DNA of 64,000 nt from contig OZ026525.1 in NCBI GenBank assembly GCA_964019695.1, positions 70,291,753 to 70,355,752 on the forward strand, read 5' to 3'. The DNA is from Loripinus fragilis (Eukaryota; Mollusca; Bivalvia; Lucinida; Lucinidae). Of the stretch, positions 46,901 through 58,900 are shown in pieces; position 1 is the first letter of the stretch, and each line of letters begins with the position of its first letter. A program made the position numbers and the translations under genes. The notes under the pieces are model-generated. The model was not told the origin of the DNA and made no database searches. It saw only the letters and a program-made list of their open reading frames with translations.

Positions 46901-49900
46901 AACTGCCAAATATACAGCACACCAGGAGGTCCTCTGCAGTATGAATGTGACGTTGCAGGTAATTCTCTATTATGCTAATATTTCTGAAAAACAACAACAT
47001 GATATTACTGACGGAGTTGTTTAAAAACCTCAACACTTGAAAAGCAACTTAATTTTCTATTACATATATAGATGGCACAAAATGATAGCAACTCTAAATA
47101 CTAAAATGCTGAAAAGTTTCAAAGAATAAAAAACAAATTGGAAGGTGGGATCATTAAAATGCCCAGATTTACTTGTACCAATTGTAACCAGTTTTTGGTT
47201 TTTGTTAGTCCTATTAATCAGAGTTACAAATGTACATGTAGTTCAAAAGCCAACAAATTTATATTAGTCTATGTCGAATGGGCCAAAAAAATGGTCCCGT
47301 GTAAATTTCGTGACGATTTTTGGCGACCTATATAAAATTAAACTTTGGGGTATTTGCAACAATTTCAACCAGTTCGCCCATCTGAGTTTGGCGTCTGGTC
47401 CGAGTAATGACGTCATCAAAATGGCGGCCATCGAACAATTATAATGCGTATGTAATTAAGAAAATCAAAGTATGTTGGCAAAATAAACGTTTTTGTTAAT
47501 ATATTAAATGCCAGTACTGCTCCAGATTTTAAACAGAAACAATATTTACACAGAATCCTACTTTGAAATGCAATAGGCCATCTTGCCCATGAGCATTATA
47601 GGGCATGAGTCACATTGTAGCATATGTCGAAAAGGACAAAATTTGGCCCCGTGTAAATTTCATGACGATTCTCGGCGAACTATATCAAATTAAACTTTGA
47701 GGCATTTGCAACGATTTTATCCAGTTCACACATCTGAGATGCGCTTCTAGGGTAAATAATGACGTCATCGAAATGGCGGTCACCGCGCTATTGATACGAA
47801 TATTCATAGTATATGTATTAAAGTATGTTAGCCAGACAAAGTCTTTTATAGTTTAGTGCTTGTGCCGCTCCAGATTGTTAATAGACAATTACACAAAATT
47901 GTACATGCCCAAGGGTGTTCATTTTTGGCACAGTAATTGGCTATTTATCGTAGACTATAACAAAGGTCTCAGATCTGATCGTCGATGTGACCTTGTAATC
48001 GAAGATCAAAGTCAAATATACTTTGAATCTATCTGACTTATGGCTCGTAACACGAACTCCTCTTTTATGTTTTGACTAAGGGTGTTCATATTTGGCACAA
48101 TGGTTGCCTGTGGTGTGTAGATTATAACAAAAATTTAAGATTACCGACATGACTTTGGAGTCAAAGGTCAAGGTCAAATATATTTAAAATTTGCCTAACA
48201 GCCCTTAAAGCAAACTCCACATTCATAAATCCACCAACCCTAAGTTTCTATTCATCCGTTTATCCACAACTCTTGTGTCTAATTAAACCTATGAAATTCT
48301 CTAAGCTTTGGTCAAATGTTCACCTCAGTTAGACGGTGTGCAGAACCCATGACTCAATTACGCAGACTAAACGTCAGGGTTACAGTTACAGGTAATGGAA
48401 TTAAGTCTTCAATTGCGCGTATGCTCCATATCTCTTCAAACCCTTGAAGGATTATCATTACACTTTGATAAGATGTTCAGCTCACTGCGAGGGTGTGCAA
48501 AACACATAGCTCAATCATGCAAACTCAAGGCCAAGGCCACAGTTGAAGGTAATGGGATTTAACATTGAATTTCATGTCCACCCTATATTTAATTTTGTTC
48601 GAATATTTGTCTAAGTTAGATGATGTGCGAAGCGTGTAATTCAACCATGACCACAAGGTCGTGGTCACCAGTGGTGACCACAAGTTTGAGCCTTTAATTC
48701 TATGTCCGCACCCTATCGCCTTTACCCTGAAATTATTTCATAAAATATAGGTGAAATGTCCGCTTCAGTGACAGGATATGCAAAATGTATTACAACACTG
48801 TGGCTAAAGCTCTATGTAAAAATTTAAGGTCACAAGTTTGAACTTTTGAATTCCTTCTTTTATGTCAGAAGGATTTTCATTTTAACTTTAGTCAAATATT
48901 CAAATCATTGAGACTGTATGCAAACATTATGTTTCATCCATGCCAACTCAAGATCACAGTTGAAGGTCAATAATTTGAACATTTGATTTCATGTTTGCAT
49001 TACATTTCTTTTAAATTTGCTAAGCTAAAATGGTTTCTTCAGTGAGAAGATGTACAGAACACATGTCTCCGTTATACGGGCTCAAGGTCAGTGTCCTAAC
49101 TTCATGCCAAGCCTTGAAGGATATTCATTAAACTCTGGTTACATATTGACCTAAGTTAAGGAGAATGCGTAGAACACATTTCCATGGCCGTTCATGGTAC
49201 CAGTCATGGGGCTAATGACTTTTGTTCTCAGCAACCAAAGACATGCATGGTTGCCTTGCCATTCTATATCCTTTAAAACAGTATTTCGCCATGCTATGAT
49301 AATGGATGGATGGCTCAAAAGCTGAGTGCAATGAGGTGATGTATAGGTCAAGCAGTAATCGAACCCCGGACGCTGTGATCCACATTTGGGAGCACTAATC
49401 GCTCGGTGACAGGTCACGTCGATAACTACAGGTCCAACCACTCTGTAGTTCTGCGGTTAGGGATATAGCTGCCCTTCCAACTGCCTTCTTGAGTTTTGCC
49501 TGAAGGTGTTCGTATTTAGCACACTGAATGCTTATGATGTCTAGATGACAACGAAGGTTTTCAGATTACTGATATAATTTCAGAGTCAAAGGTCAAGGTC
49601 AAGTATACTTGAAACCTGTCTAACAACTCGTAACACGAACGTCTTTCATTTTTGATGGGAGGTGTTCATTTAGCACACTAATTGCTTATGGTGTGTAGCT
49701 GAAAAAGGGTTTCGGTTTGCCTGTTTGATCTTTATTGTCAAAGGTCAGGATGAGATATACTTAGCAAGCGAACTTGCTGATGCGATGGTTTAAGGTTAAG
49801 GTCTAGATCAGCCGAAGTCATCATGCAAAGATCTTTACGTTTACTTATGTAAGTAGATGTTGCTGATTTTACTGGATTAATGTCTTGCAAGGTAAAATAT

Positions 49901-52900
49901 TATGTTGGAAAGCTTTTAGTAACGCCATTAAGCTTTCTTGAAACTTGGTCATGTCCCACTGGAAGACGGGACTAAGAATGCTCTCGACAATATATATGCC
50001 TGCTTGTCAGGCAGGAACATCCATTGGAAATTTTACAAGGTAAGGATAGTGGATGTTTCGTAGGAAACTAACCTTTCTATTCTTCAGAGTGTCAAAAGAT
50101 CTCAGTATCAGAGCATCATATGGAAATCCACAAAGGAGCCAATTCTCACTATACAGTTGCTTGAAAGTAAGAAAGACGGCAAAGATCAGGAAACGATACA
50201 ATCAAGTACCACACCTTACCCAAGGTACCACATGGGAAAGTAACAAGAATACAATAAACATTCACAAACACAAAAACATGTTGGAGTTGATAAGGTGACA
50301 TTTATGTTCCTATTATAACAACATTACCTCCAAATAAGGAGTAATAAATGGTTGCAGTAAATCAACTTGCGTCATATTTCACCACAAATAACTTATGCAC
50401 TAGCGTTTGTTCGAACATCATTGCTTGTTTTACAATGGCGAATTTCGAGTTATATTGTAGGCCATTACTTTGGTGGTATTCTGTCGCCTAAGTAATATAC
50501 GAAACCCTCTCAGGGGGGGGGGAGTACATGTTTCCTTGTTCCTCTGAAATAAACTGGCCTGATCCTCTGTTCTCTCAAATTTTGTTTTCTTATATTCCCT
50601 GTTCCCCAATATTGTCTCTGTTCCCCTCGAAATTTGGCCTTTCGTTCTCTGTTCCCCTGAAATAAATGCCATTTCCCTTGTTCACCAAAACCCCTGCGAA
50701 TGCCTCATATGCACCTGACAACTAGACCAGGTCAGTGAGCCAAGCAATCAATAATTCATATAGTATGGCTCCAAAACAATCAAATAGGGCAAAAACTGAA
50801 TTTATAGATTCAGGGTCAATTTAAATAAAATAGGAACCCCAAAATGACTTGGCCATGTAGAGCAATCGGTAGTGAGTTCGATTGCTGATACATGGATCGT
50901 GATTTCGATCCGGGCCCAATATTTTCGTGGAGGTTGATCATGAAATATTTTCTATCGTCATTCTCCTTCTTTCAGTGATTCAAGAAGGGATATTGTCAGT
51001 TACAAGCGAAAGCGTGTGCACAAAGTACTGACTGCCTAGTCTAAGCCTGCCCCAGAAAAGCGTGGTTAGGTTAACTGACCATCTCAACATGGCCATGACA
51101 ATTAACTAGGATTTGAAACCCAAAACAAAAGTATCCCAAAATAGCCCCAGGGGTCAGTCATATTTATATAGTGTGGTTTCAAATTCATCAAAACAAAGGA
51201 GCCGCTGTACTCCTCGCCTTGTTAACCAGGGGTCGTGTGTTTGATCTCCGGTTTCACTAGTCTGTCAGATGAGAATTTAAGCTGTGGCCCCGTCTCGATA
51301 TGAACTTAGCTGTTGTAGGGACATTAAGCACAAACAATCAAATAATCAAAAGGAAACAAAAAAACACTCAATTTCAGCATGATGTCCTACGGGATAGCAA
51401 GTATTGTAATGGGTTCTGGGTCAATTTTATTGAATTCGGAAGCCCCATAACGGGTTCCAGGGATCTGAAATAAAGAAACACCTCATTGTCGTATCAGAAG
51501 ACACCAAATCGATCAAATAAAGACAAACAATTGATTCCAGCAAGAAATTCCCACATAACTAGTGCTTTGAATCTAATGACTTATGTATATATGTGCATAA
51601 ATAGCACTTAAGCGGCCATTTTGATGACGTCATCATTCGGTCCAGACGCAGAACTTAGATGTGTGAAATGGTTTAAATTGTTACATATGCCTCAAAGTTT
51701 ATTTTGATATAGGTCACCAAAAATCGTCACAAAATTTACACGATATTGCCATTCGACATAGACTATAAGGTCAAATGTCGTGTACGATAACAGCTCCATA
51801 ATTCGGCTCTATGCCTATTTCAATGACATAAGGACCCCAAAAATAGATGTTTTCGCATTCTAGGGATATATAACCTAATTCACTTCATATTTTGTATAGA
51901 ATGGCCCCAAATTATCTAAACCAGAACAAAAATCACTTAATTTTAGCACAAACTTTCTACAGGATTACAACAAAAGTAATAGGATCTGGGTCAAATTTAT
52001 CGATTTGGGGCCCCAAATGGACTCTAGGCGTCTGGAAAAAAATGGAGCACATCTTTTTCGTATTGTTTGACGTCCAATCAGTTAAATAAAGGCGAAAAAT
52101 CATTTCTAGCAATAAATTCTCCCTCTAATATTGCTTTAAATACGATGTCTTATATGTGTACATAAGTCGCACTATGGCCGCCATTTGATGACGTCATTAC
52201 TCGGACCAGACGCAGAACTCAGATGGGCGAACTGGTTCAAATTGTTTCATATGACCCAAAGTTTATTTTGGTATAGGTCGCCAAAAATCGTCACAAAATT
52301 TACACGGGATGCCCATTCGACATAGACTATATATATTTGCAGTCAAGTACGAGGGACGTTTTTTATGTTCGTAGAGAGATAGATCTAATGAAAACGGCAA
52401 AAGTAAATGCATACTTCATGCATATATTTGGAAAGATTGAGCTTTTATCTATACATGCAACCTTAAATTATTTCAAAATACAGTTCTTTAATGCCTTCTA
52501 AGAGGCAAAGACATACCCATATATCGGACACTGGAAATATGGTAGAAATGTGACATTTTATGGACTTAGTCTCTGACAGAACGTTAGAAACAATTGCATG
52601 AAAATGGGTCCATAGCCATACACAGCTTCTGAAACTTTGGCTGCAGATCAAGGACTCCACGTGCTACAATATTATATAAACATTATAGCAAATGCGCAGC
52701 AATTATTAGATATGGAAGATTTGTTTGGAACCTCAGCAAATTGAACAGTAGGCATATAAACTTTTATTGTAAAAAGTTGACACAAGTGGAAGTTTGACAT
52801 GGGCGTTTGAATGTGGCTTAATATGTTAACTGTAAAGTAGTATTATATTTTTTCTTGTTAATATGGTAGATGGAAGTGTTATGGTTACTTTCATCCAAAA

Positions 52901-55900
52901 GCAAAGTTAATACTTTTGTTTTATTAGAAATGAACTGCAAAATAAATAACCTAGGGGGTGCTAAAATCCCTTATTTTGCACATAAATGGCGTCATGGAGC
53001 GTTACTATATTTAGAAAATACATTAAAACTGTTTTTGTGCTTCTAAACAGGTGTTGAAATCACTGCAATAAGAAAATTATGCAGATCCGATTGTTATTGT
53101 GTTTTCTACGAGCGGTTGATTTACCCCACCCACTTTTTATAACATGGGGGTATGCCAGTACCGGAAGTTGCCAGTTACACGCTTCAATCGATACATCAAT
53201 ATAACTGCTGACGAATGATTGAGTATACCATGTGCTATGCAAAACCAGAAGAAATCTTAAAATTTGTTCATAATCGTAATTTTAACAGATATTATAACTA
53301 GCACTTGACTGTGATTATTTTTGTAAATTGGTAGGTGTTTTAAAATTGTTATAGAAGAGCAAACAACAAACTTATAGTTTTGCTGCACTTGTCTACGATT
53401 AGCGTTTGAATAATTAATTTTGGTGGTGCAAAAGAAAAATCGGCTTGAAAAATGCTTATATCACCATAGCGAATGGAACTTAACAGCGTCTTATTTCCTG
53501 CTTGCTGCGTGGTTAAAATGGCATGGATTTCGACCAGTGTCCTTTATTAGCCCTATTCAAAGCTAGATATCTTGACCGAACTAAGCGCTAATGATGTAAA
53601 ATTTATATCAGTTGATAGACAAAAGCTAGACCTTTCAAAATATATATACTTATGGTACCGTAAATTCTATATTTGTAGAGATACAGTCCAATTCTACGAA
53701 CATAAAAAATGACCCTCGTAATGCGTTTAGTTCTGTGTAACAAAACAAAGTATCTTACAGTAAAACTTAACATAGTTTTTTTCACATTAAATGGAGCACT
53801 TGCTTTTATCAATATTTGTATATATAAAAAAAAGTAAGAAAAGGCTGCAAAGATTGGGAATGGATACAATCAAGTACCACACCTTACCCAGGATACCATA
53901 TGGGAAAGTGACAAAAACACAATTAAACAAAACAAACAATAGCCAAGAGGTCAGCCCTTTCCCAGCAAGTGATCACAAGGCAGCAATGAACAGACGCAAA
54001 AGCATGACAAACACAAGACATACATACCATAAATGATCCACAAAAGAAATACCGCCTTGGAATGGTCAGTAAAATATTTTACTGGAGGGCTTAAACCGGT
54101 TTCACGGTGGCAACCTCACCCTTAGTTCAGATGTGGATCAAGACACAAAGATGTTTGATTTGCATGAAAGACCCCTAACTTGTCAATGCATCATCTCCTA
54201 GAACGTATAAATCAAGATATAAAAAGGATATAAAGCAAAGCTAAGGACTCAACAGTACATAAAACAGGCAAACCCCAGTGGGCCTGACAACAGCCAAAGC
54301 ATCAGGTTCCTACCATCTCATCAATATATAAGTATTTATAGCAAAAAAAATGTAAGCACACAGCCAAGATTCAGTTCAGCCTGATCATCAGCCATGTCCG
54401 GTCAGAGTTTTTAATGTTTTCATGAAAAACCTATGACTTTTTAGCTACCAAGTAGGTGCAAACACTATAAACTTTGATCTGATTGGGTTTATTATAAGTT
54501 TGATCTGAGTATTTAGTAGACACTTAAGGCATGCATTTGGCGAGCTATATGGGCGGATATACGGTCGGAAATCTTGTTTTACTACAAAGCTTGAGAGTGC
54601 CATAAAACGTGATTTCCAACCTTATATCCGATGATATGTATAACTCCCCAAATCAAAATTTTGAATAAGGTTATCCCCATTTTAGTGAACTTTTGCAGTT
54701 ACCTCTCAACTTGATTTGTTGCAAGCCGCATAAAGCTGCACGTCATCTAACGAAATGTGACGTAACTAATGAAGTCAAACTATTTCCAACAGTATATCGC
54801 AGTGTGACGTGGCGTTAGAAAAGCAATTGCAATAGAATCATGTTTTAATTGGGCTCTTTATACACTGGCTCAAGTAAAATGCACGCCTCCAGATAAGAGT
54901 GCGTATTGGAAAATTATTTTCTTTATTTCTCATCCAAAACATATCTTGTGGGTACTCAAAAGAACCGTCTCAATGAGACGGTTCTTTTGAGCACCCAAAA
55001 CACATGTTAAAATTAATTGGTAAGAAAATAATATAAAAAAAAATACGCAAATAAAATTTCCTTATCTGGACCAATGAAAATGTGTGAAACGTTTTGTATT
55101 GCAGGTGGGATCAAATGCGTAATAGACATAGACGTGTTCTCTAGTCCAGATGGTGTTCTCTTGACAGCGAAGCCTCGTCATAGCCACAAACTCCAAGTAT
55201 GGGAGCTAAGCCATGAAGATGAAAGACCTGATATTATGCTCCCTGTAGGTGATGTTTATCCCTCACGAGATGGAAAATTCATAAATATTATAGTGGACAG
55301 CAGTTGTATAAAAACATTTAGGTCTGACTGTGGTGTTCAGTATGGTGAAGTGAATTTCGGTAAAGGAACAATTGCAGATATTGATATTGCAAACAAATAT
55401 GTTATGTTCTCTGTGCGTAAGGGTGCTGGGCCATACATCATTGATGTAGAAAGGAGTGAAATACTACACAAGTTTGCATATCACACACATGCAGTAGCTA
55501 TAAGTAAAGAAGAAACGTTTGTAGCATTTAACTCAGAACGCAATATACTTCTGTATGAGCTACCAGTAATCAAAAGAAGATGTGTTGCTCAGGTAACAGA
55601 TATTGTTAAAGACATCATATTTGTTGATGAAACACCTAAGTGTTATGTTCTAACGCAAAGTAAATTACTTGAAGCTGTCCAGTTTGATGTTATAAACAGA
55701 AAATACTTTACAAAGACTGTTCTAACAGATCTTGATGCACGGGAGTGTATACCCTCAAACCGAAAAGAGCAGATGCTAGTGAGGTGTGGAAAGGCAATCC
55801 ATTTAATAGACACAGTGCGAGATGTTGTTAAAGAACGCTTCAAGAAGCTTCCACCTGGCGTGTTCGTTGACTCATCATCAACATTTAGTGGTGCTGGATT

Positions 55901-58900
55901 TACACCCGATGATTCCATGATTGTAGCCACAAGGTATGTTCAGCTTATTATACAGTAAAACCTGTTTTAAGCAGCCACTCAAAATGAAGACCAAAATTGG
56001 TTTTCAATACCTATTATTACTTACTGCAGGTTAAAAGTATTGCAGAATGCTCCAAGGTGAGCATTCTGCAATACTTTCGACCTTCATTAAGCTAACTTTT
56101 GTCATTAAGATCTTTGTTTTGTCTGTTTTTGAGTGGCCGCTTAAGACAGGTTTTACAGTACTCCCACTCACAAACTTTGTTTGTGGTTGTTTGTGGGGGA
56201 TTGGCTGATGTATACTGTTTCAGGATGTCTGTCCCTCGCTCCATCTATCTTTCCATCTATGTGTGTGTGTCTGCAACAATTTGGCTTTTCCATATATCTT
56301 GAAACTCTCGGATCTGATTATGAAAATATTCCCAAACGCTTTTGTCTACCCCAATTAGGAGACCTCAGAACGAAGGCTTAATTTAATTCCTTAGCTTGGC
56401 AGTTCTTCACTTTATTGACCAGTACTGTGTGTGGGCGCTTATTATCCTATTTAATTATTTTGTATAACTCTAAATATAATCATTAGAAACCAAGCCCATG
56501 CGCAGATCTAGAGAGGAAAAGATCCAGAAAAATCTGTCTCTCGCAGGCACTATTTGTCATCACTCGGCAAGCCTCATGATGCCAATCGGTGATCTATGTG
56601 ACAGTTTTTTTCTATCCCACCCTCACATGCATGATAGATTCTTATTATCTCACATACCCCGTACCAAGTGTGGGAAAGAAAAATCAAACAGCCACACGTT
56701 GGAAGACAAGAGACATCATTGTTATGTTAAATTGACGTTATCATGTCATGTCACATCTCCCCATGGGAGCCTTTTATAAAACATAAAATGCGGTATTTAA
56801 TGGTCAGTAAGAAAAAGAATCCATTATTTGTGTGAGGATTGGAAAGAAAATATTAGTCCCTGTCGATCACTGTGTATCATCGCTCATTTTGGCTCACAAT
56901 GCCAAGTGTGGATCCTCGGGATATATTTTTCTATTCCACCCTCACACTCATGATATATTCGTTTAATCCTTCAGTGTCATAAGAGCCCGTTTATGAGATT
57001 TTGGTACTTACATTTGTATTTCAAATGCGTAAAAGTCATTCTTTATGCACGTGTCATTTTCTAGTGGGACCATAGGCCAAAAATTGGACTGAGGCTTTAT
57101 ATGCAACACCACTTAGATCACGTTTGTATATGTGTGTGATGTGTGCTTCAAAGGCTCTCGTGAGCCTGCGCAGAAGCAAAACTTATCTGAGCCATCGCTG
57201 GGCAAGTATATGATAAGCATCAAAATTTCATGTACTGGCTCAATTTGTTCTACAAAGCTACACCTTTTATTAAAAACCAATGAAAAATCTGCATTTACTT
57301 GATTTCCATGACGTTTGAGTTAAAACTTACTTACTTTAAAAGGAAAGGACTGTAATTTATTGGACCCGGTCAAGCGATTTTAGTACTTATGGCATCAGCC
57401 AGTTGAATTTGCGAAGATTCAACACAGCCTTCTCTGCAACTACACGCAAAATGAGCCGCGGCATGAGATATCTAACAATGTGGTATGTGCAACCAGCAAA
57501 GCCTCAGATCAGCCTGCACATACGCGCAGTCTGATCAGAGCCTTTGCTAGTGGCTTGAATGTTCTATAAGTGTTAAGCTACTGACTGAACATCATTTGGA
57601 GAGCCTAAGTGTAAAAGGAGGCTGCACAGGCTCGTCTGAGAATACACTAAGTCTTGTCAAAATGCCACATTGTTGGAAATCTCATGCCGCCACTCAATAC
57701 GAATAGGAAAGATGGATCAGACAAAAACGTAGACCTTTAGCCCCGCTGGACACATCAGCATGGGCGTTTATTAGAGACAAATGAGCATACTGTAAATTCG
57801 TAAAATTTCGCGAGAATTTTATTTTCGTGAAAAGCGCTAAAAGACATATTTGCGACGTTAAAAATTCGAGACTAGGGCATGATTTATCTACAAAAGTAAA
57901 TGACAGAGTGCTTTAGCCATTTTGTGAGAGTTTTATTTTCACGAAACTTGGCATATGCGAAGTTTCGCGAAATTAAAACCCTCGCGAAAATTTTCGAATT
58001 TACAGTATGCAATGAGTGCACTGGCTCATTTACCTAGTTGTGATTTCAGGTACACATACCTTATCATTTGGGATGCAGTCACGTGCACACCCATTCGCGT
58101 GCTGCAGTCTGTAGTTTCTCCAGTTGTGAAGCTGTTCACCTGTGCATCAATCAACAAAGTAGTGACACTTTTAGAAAACAACATATTCCAAGTCTGGAAC
58201 CTCGACAACTTAGACCGGGATGTATTGCACTCTGCAGAAATACATGATTATCCTGTTGAGTCGATTGCTGCATCGTCCATGGCAGGTATCGCCATGTCTT
58301 ATGATCACAAGTCGCCCGACGCTAAAGTTGTCAGTCTAGCCAATGGCAAAGTAATGGATACTTTACAGCATAGTTACAACACTGATGATAAACTGGTGGA
58401 GGTGAAGTTGTCATATGACGGGCAGTATGTGGTAACCAGAGCAAGGATTGTTCCCACACCGAGAAGCTCATCCATTACATCATTTGAAACATTAACAGAT
58501 GATATAATGTGGGAGGTTGAAACAGCATCAAAAGTGTTCCATGCCATGTCAAACAGGTAGGTGCAAGTCTAAGTTTTGATAACAAGTGATCAAAGTTCTC
58601 AATGGTTTTATGACAGCAAGGTTATATGAAAAATAGTAAATGACATATGCCCAAACTCATCCTGAGACATATAACCTAATATAAAATGCAAAAAGGTGTC
58701 TAGATTGAAAGCAGGAAGTCAAGGTCGCAATTTAATGTCTGTCAAATATTTTTTGGGTGGTGTGTTAATTTTTTTATCATCATGATAATATATTCTTAAA
58801 TATTTACACGTTCAAAGTTTGAAAGTAAACATATCACAAGCATCATACCTACATGTTTACAATACTAATCTTTCCCCTATTATGTTACTTTATCACATGA

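Larger units (their letters stand above)
47255..52338. mobile_element. ~5.1-kb composite inverted-repeat element in the NWD2-like intron
   Basis: The outermost ends are inverted: AGTCTATGTCGAATGGG (47268) and CCCATTCGACATAGACT (52312), then CGTGACGATTTTTGGCGACC, CAGTTCGCCCATCTGAG, GTCTGGTCCGAGTAATGACG and TCATCAAAATGGCGGCC. A second unit lies inside each end (about 47610-47790 and 51610-51780). The right side is a longer array of ~500-bp units (about 50745-52338) carrying SINE insertions. The middle holds satellite DNA and SINEs but no open frame of a transposase. No clean target duplication recognised. Confidence 0.75.

Noticed and set aside
49330..49440. Possible tRNA gene with a box B-like GGGGTTCGATT
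   Set aside because: No complete cloverleaf can be drawn and it continues into SINE-like sequence; it is called as a tRNA-derived repeat.
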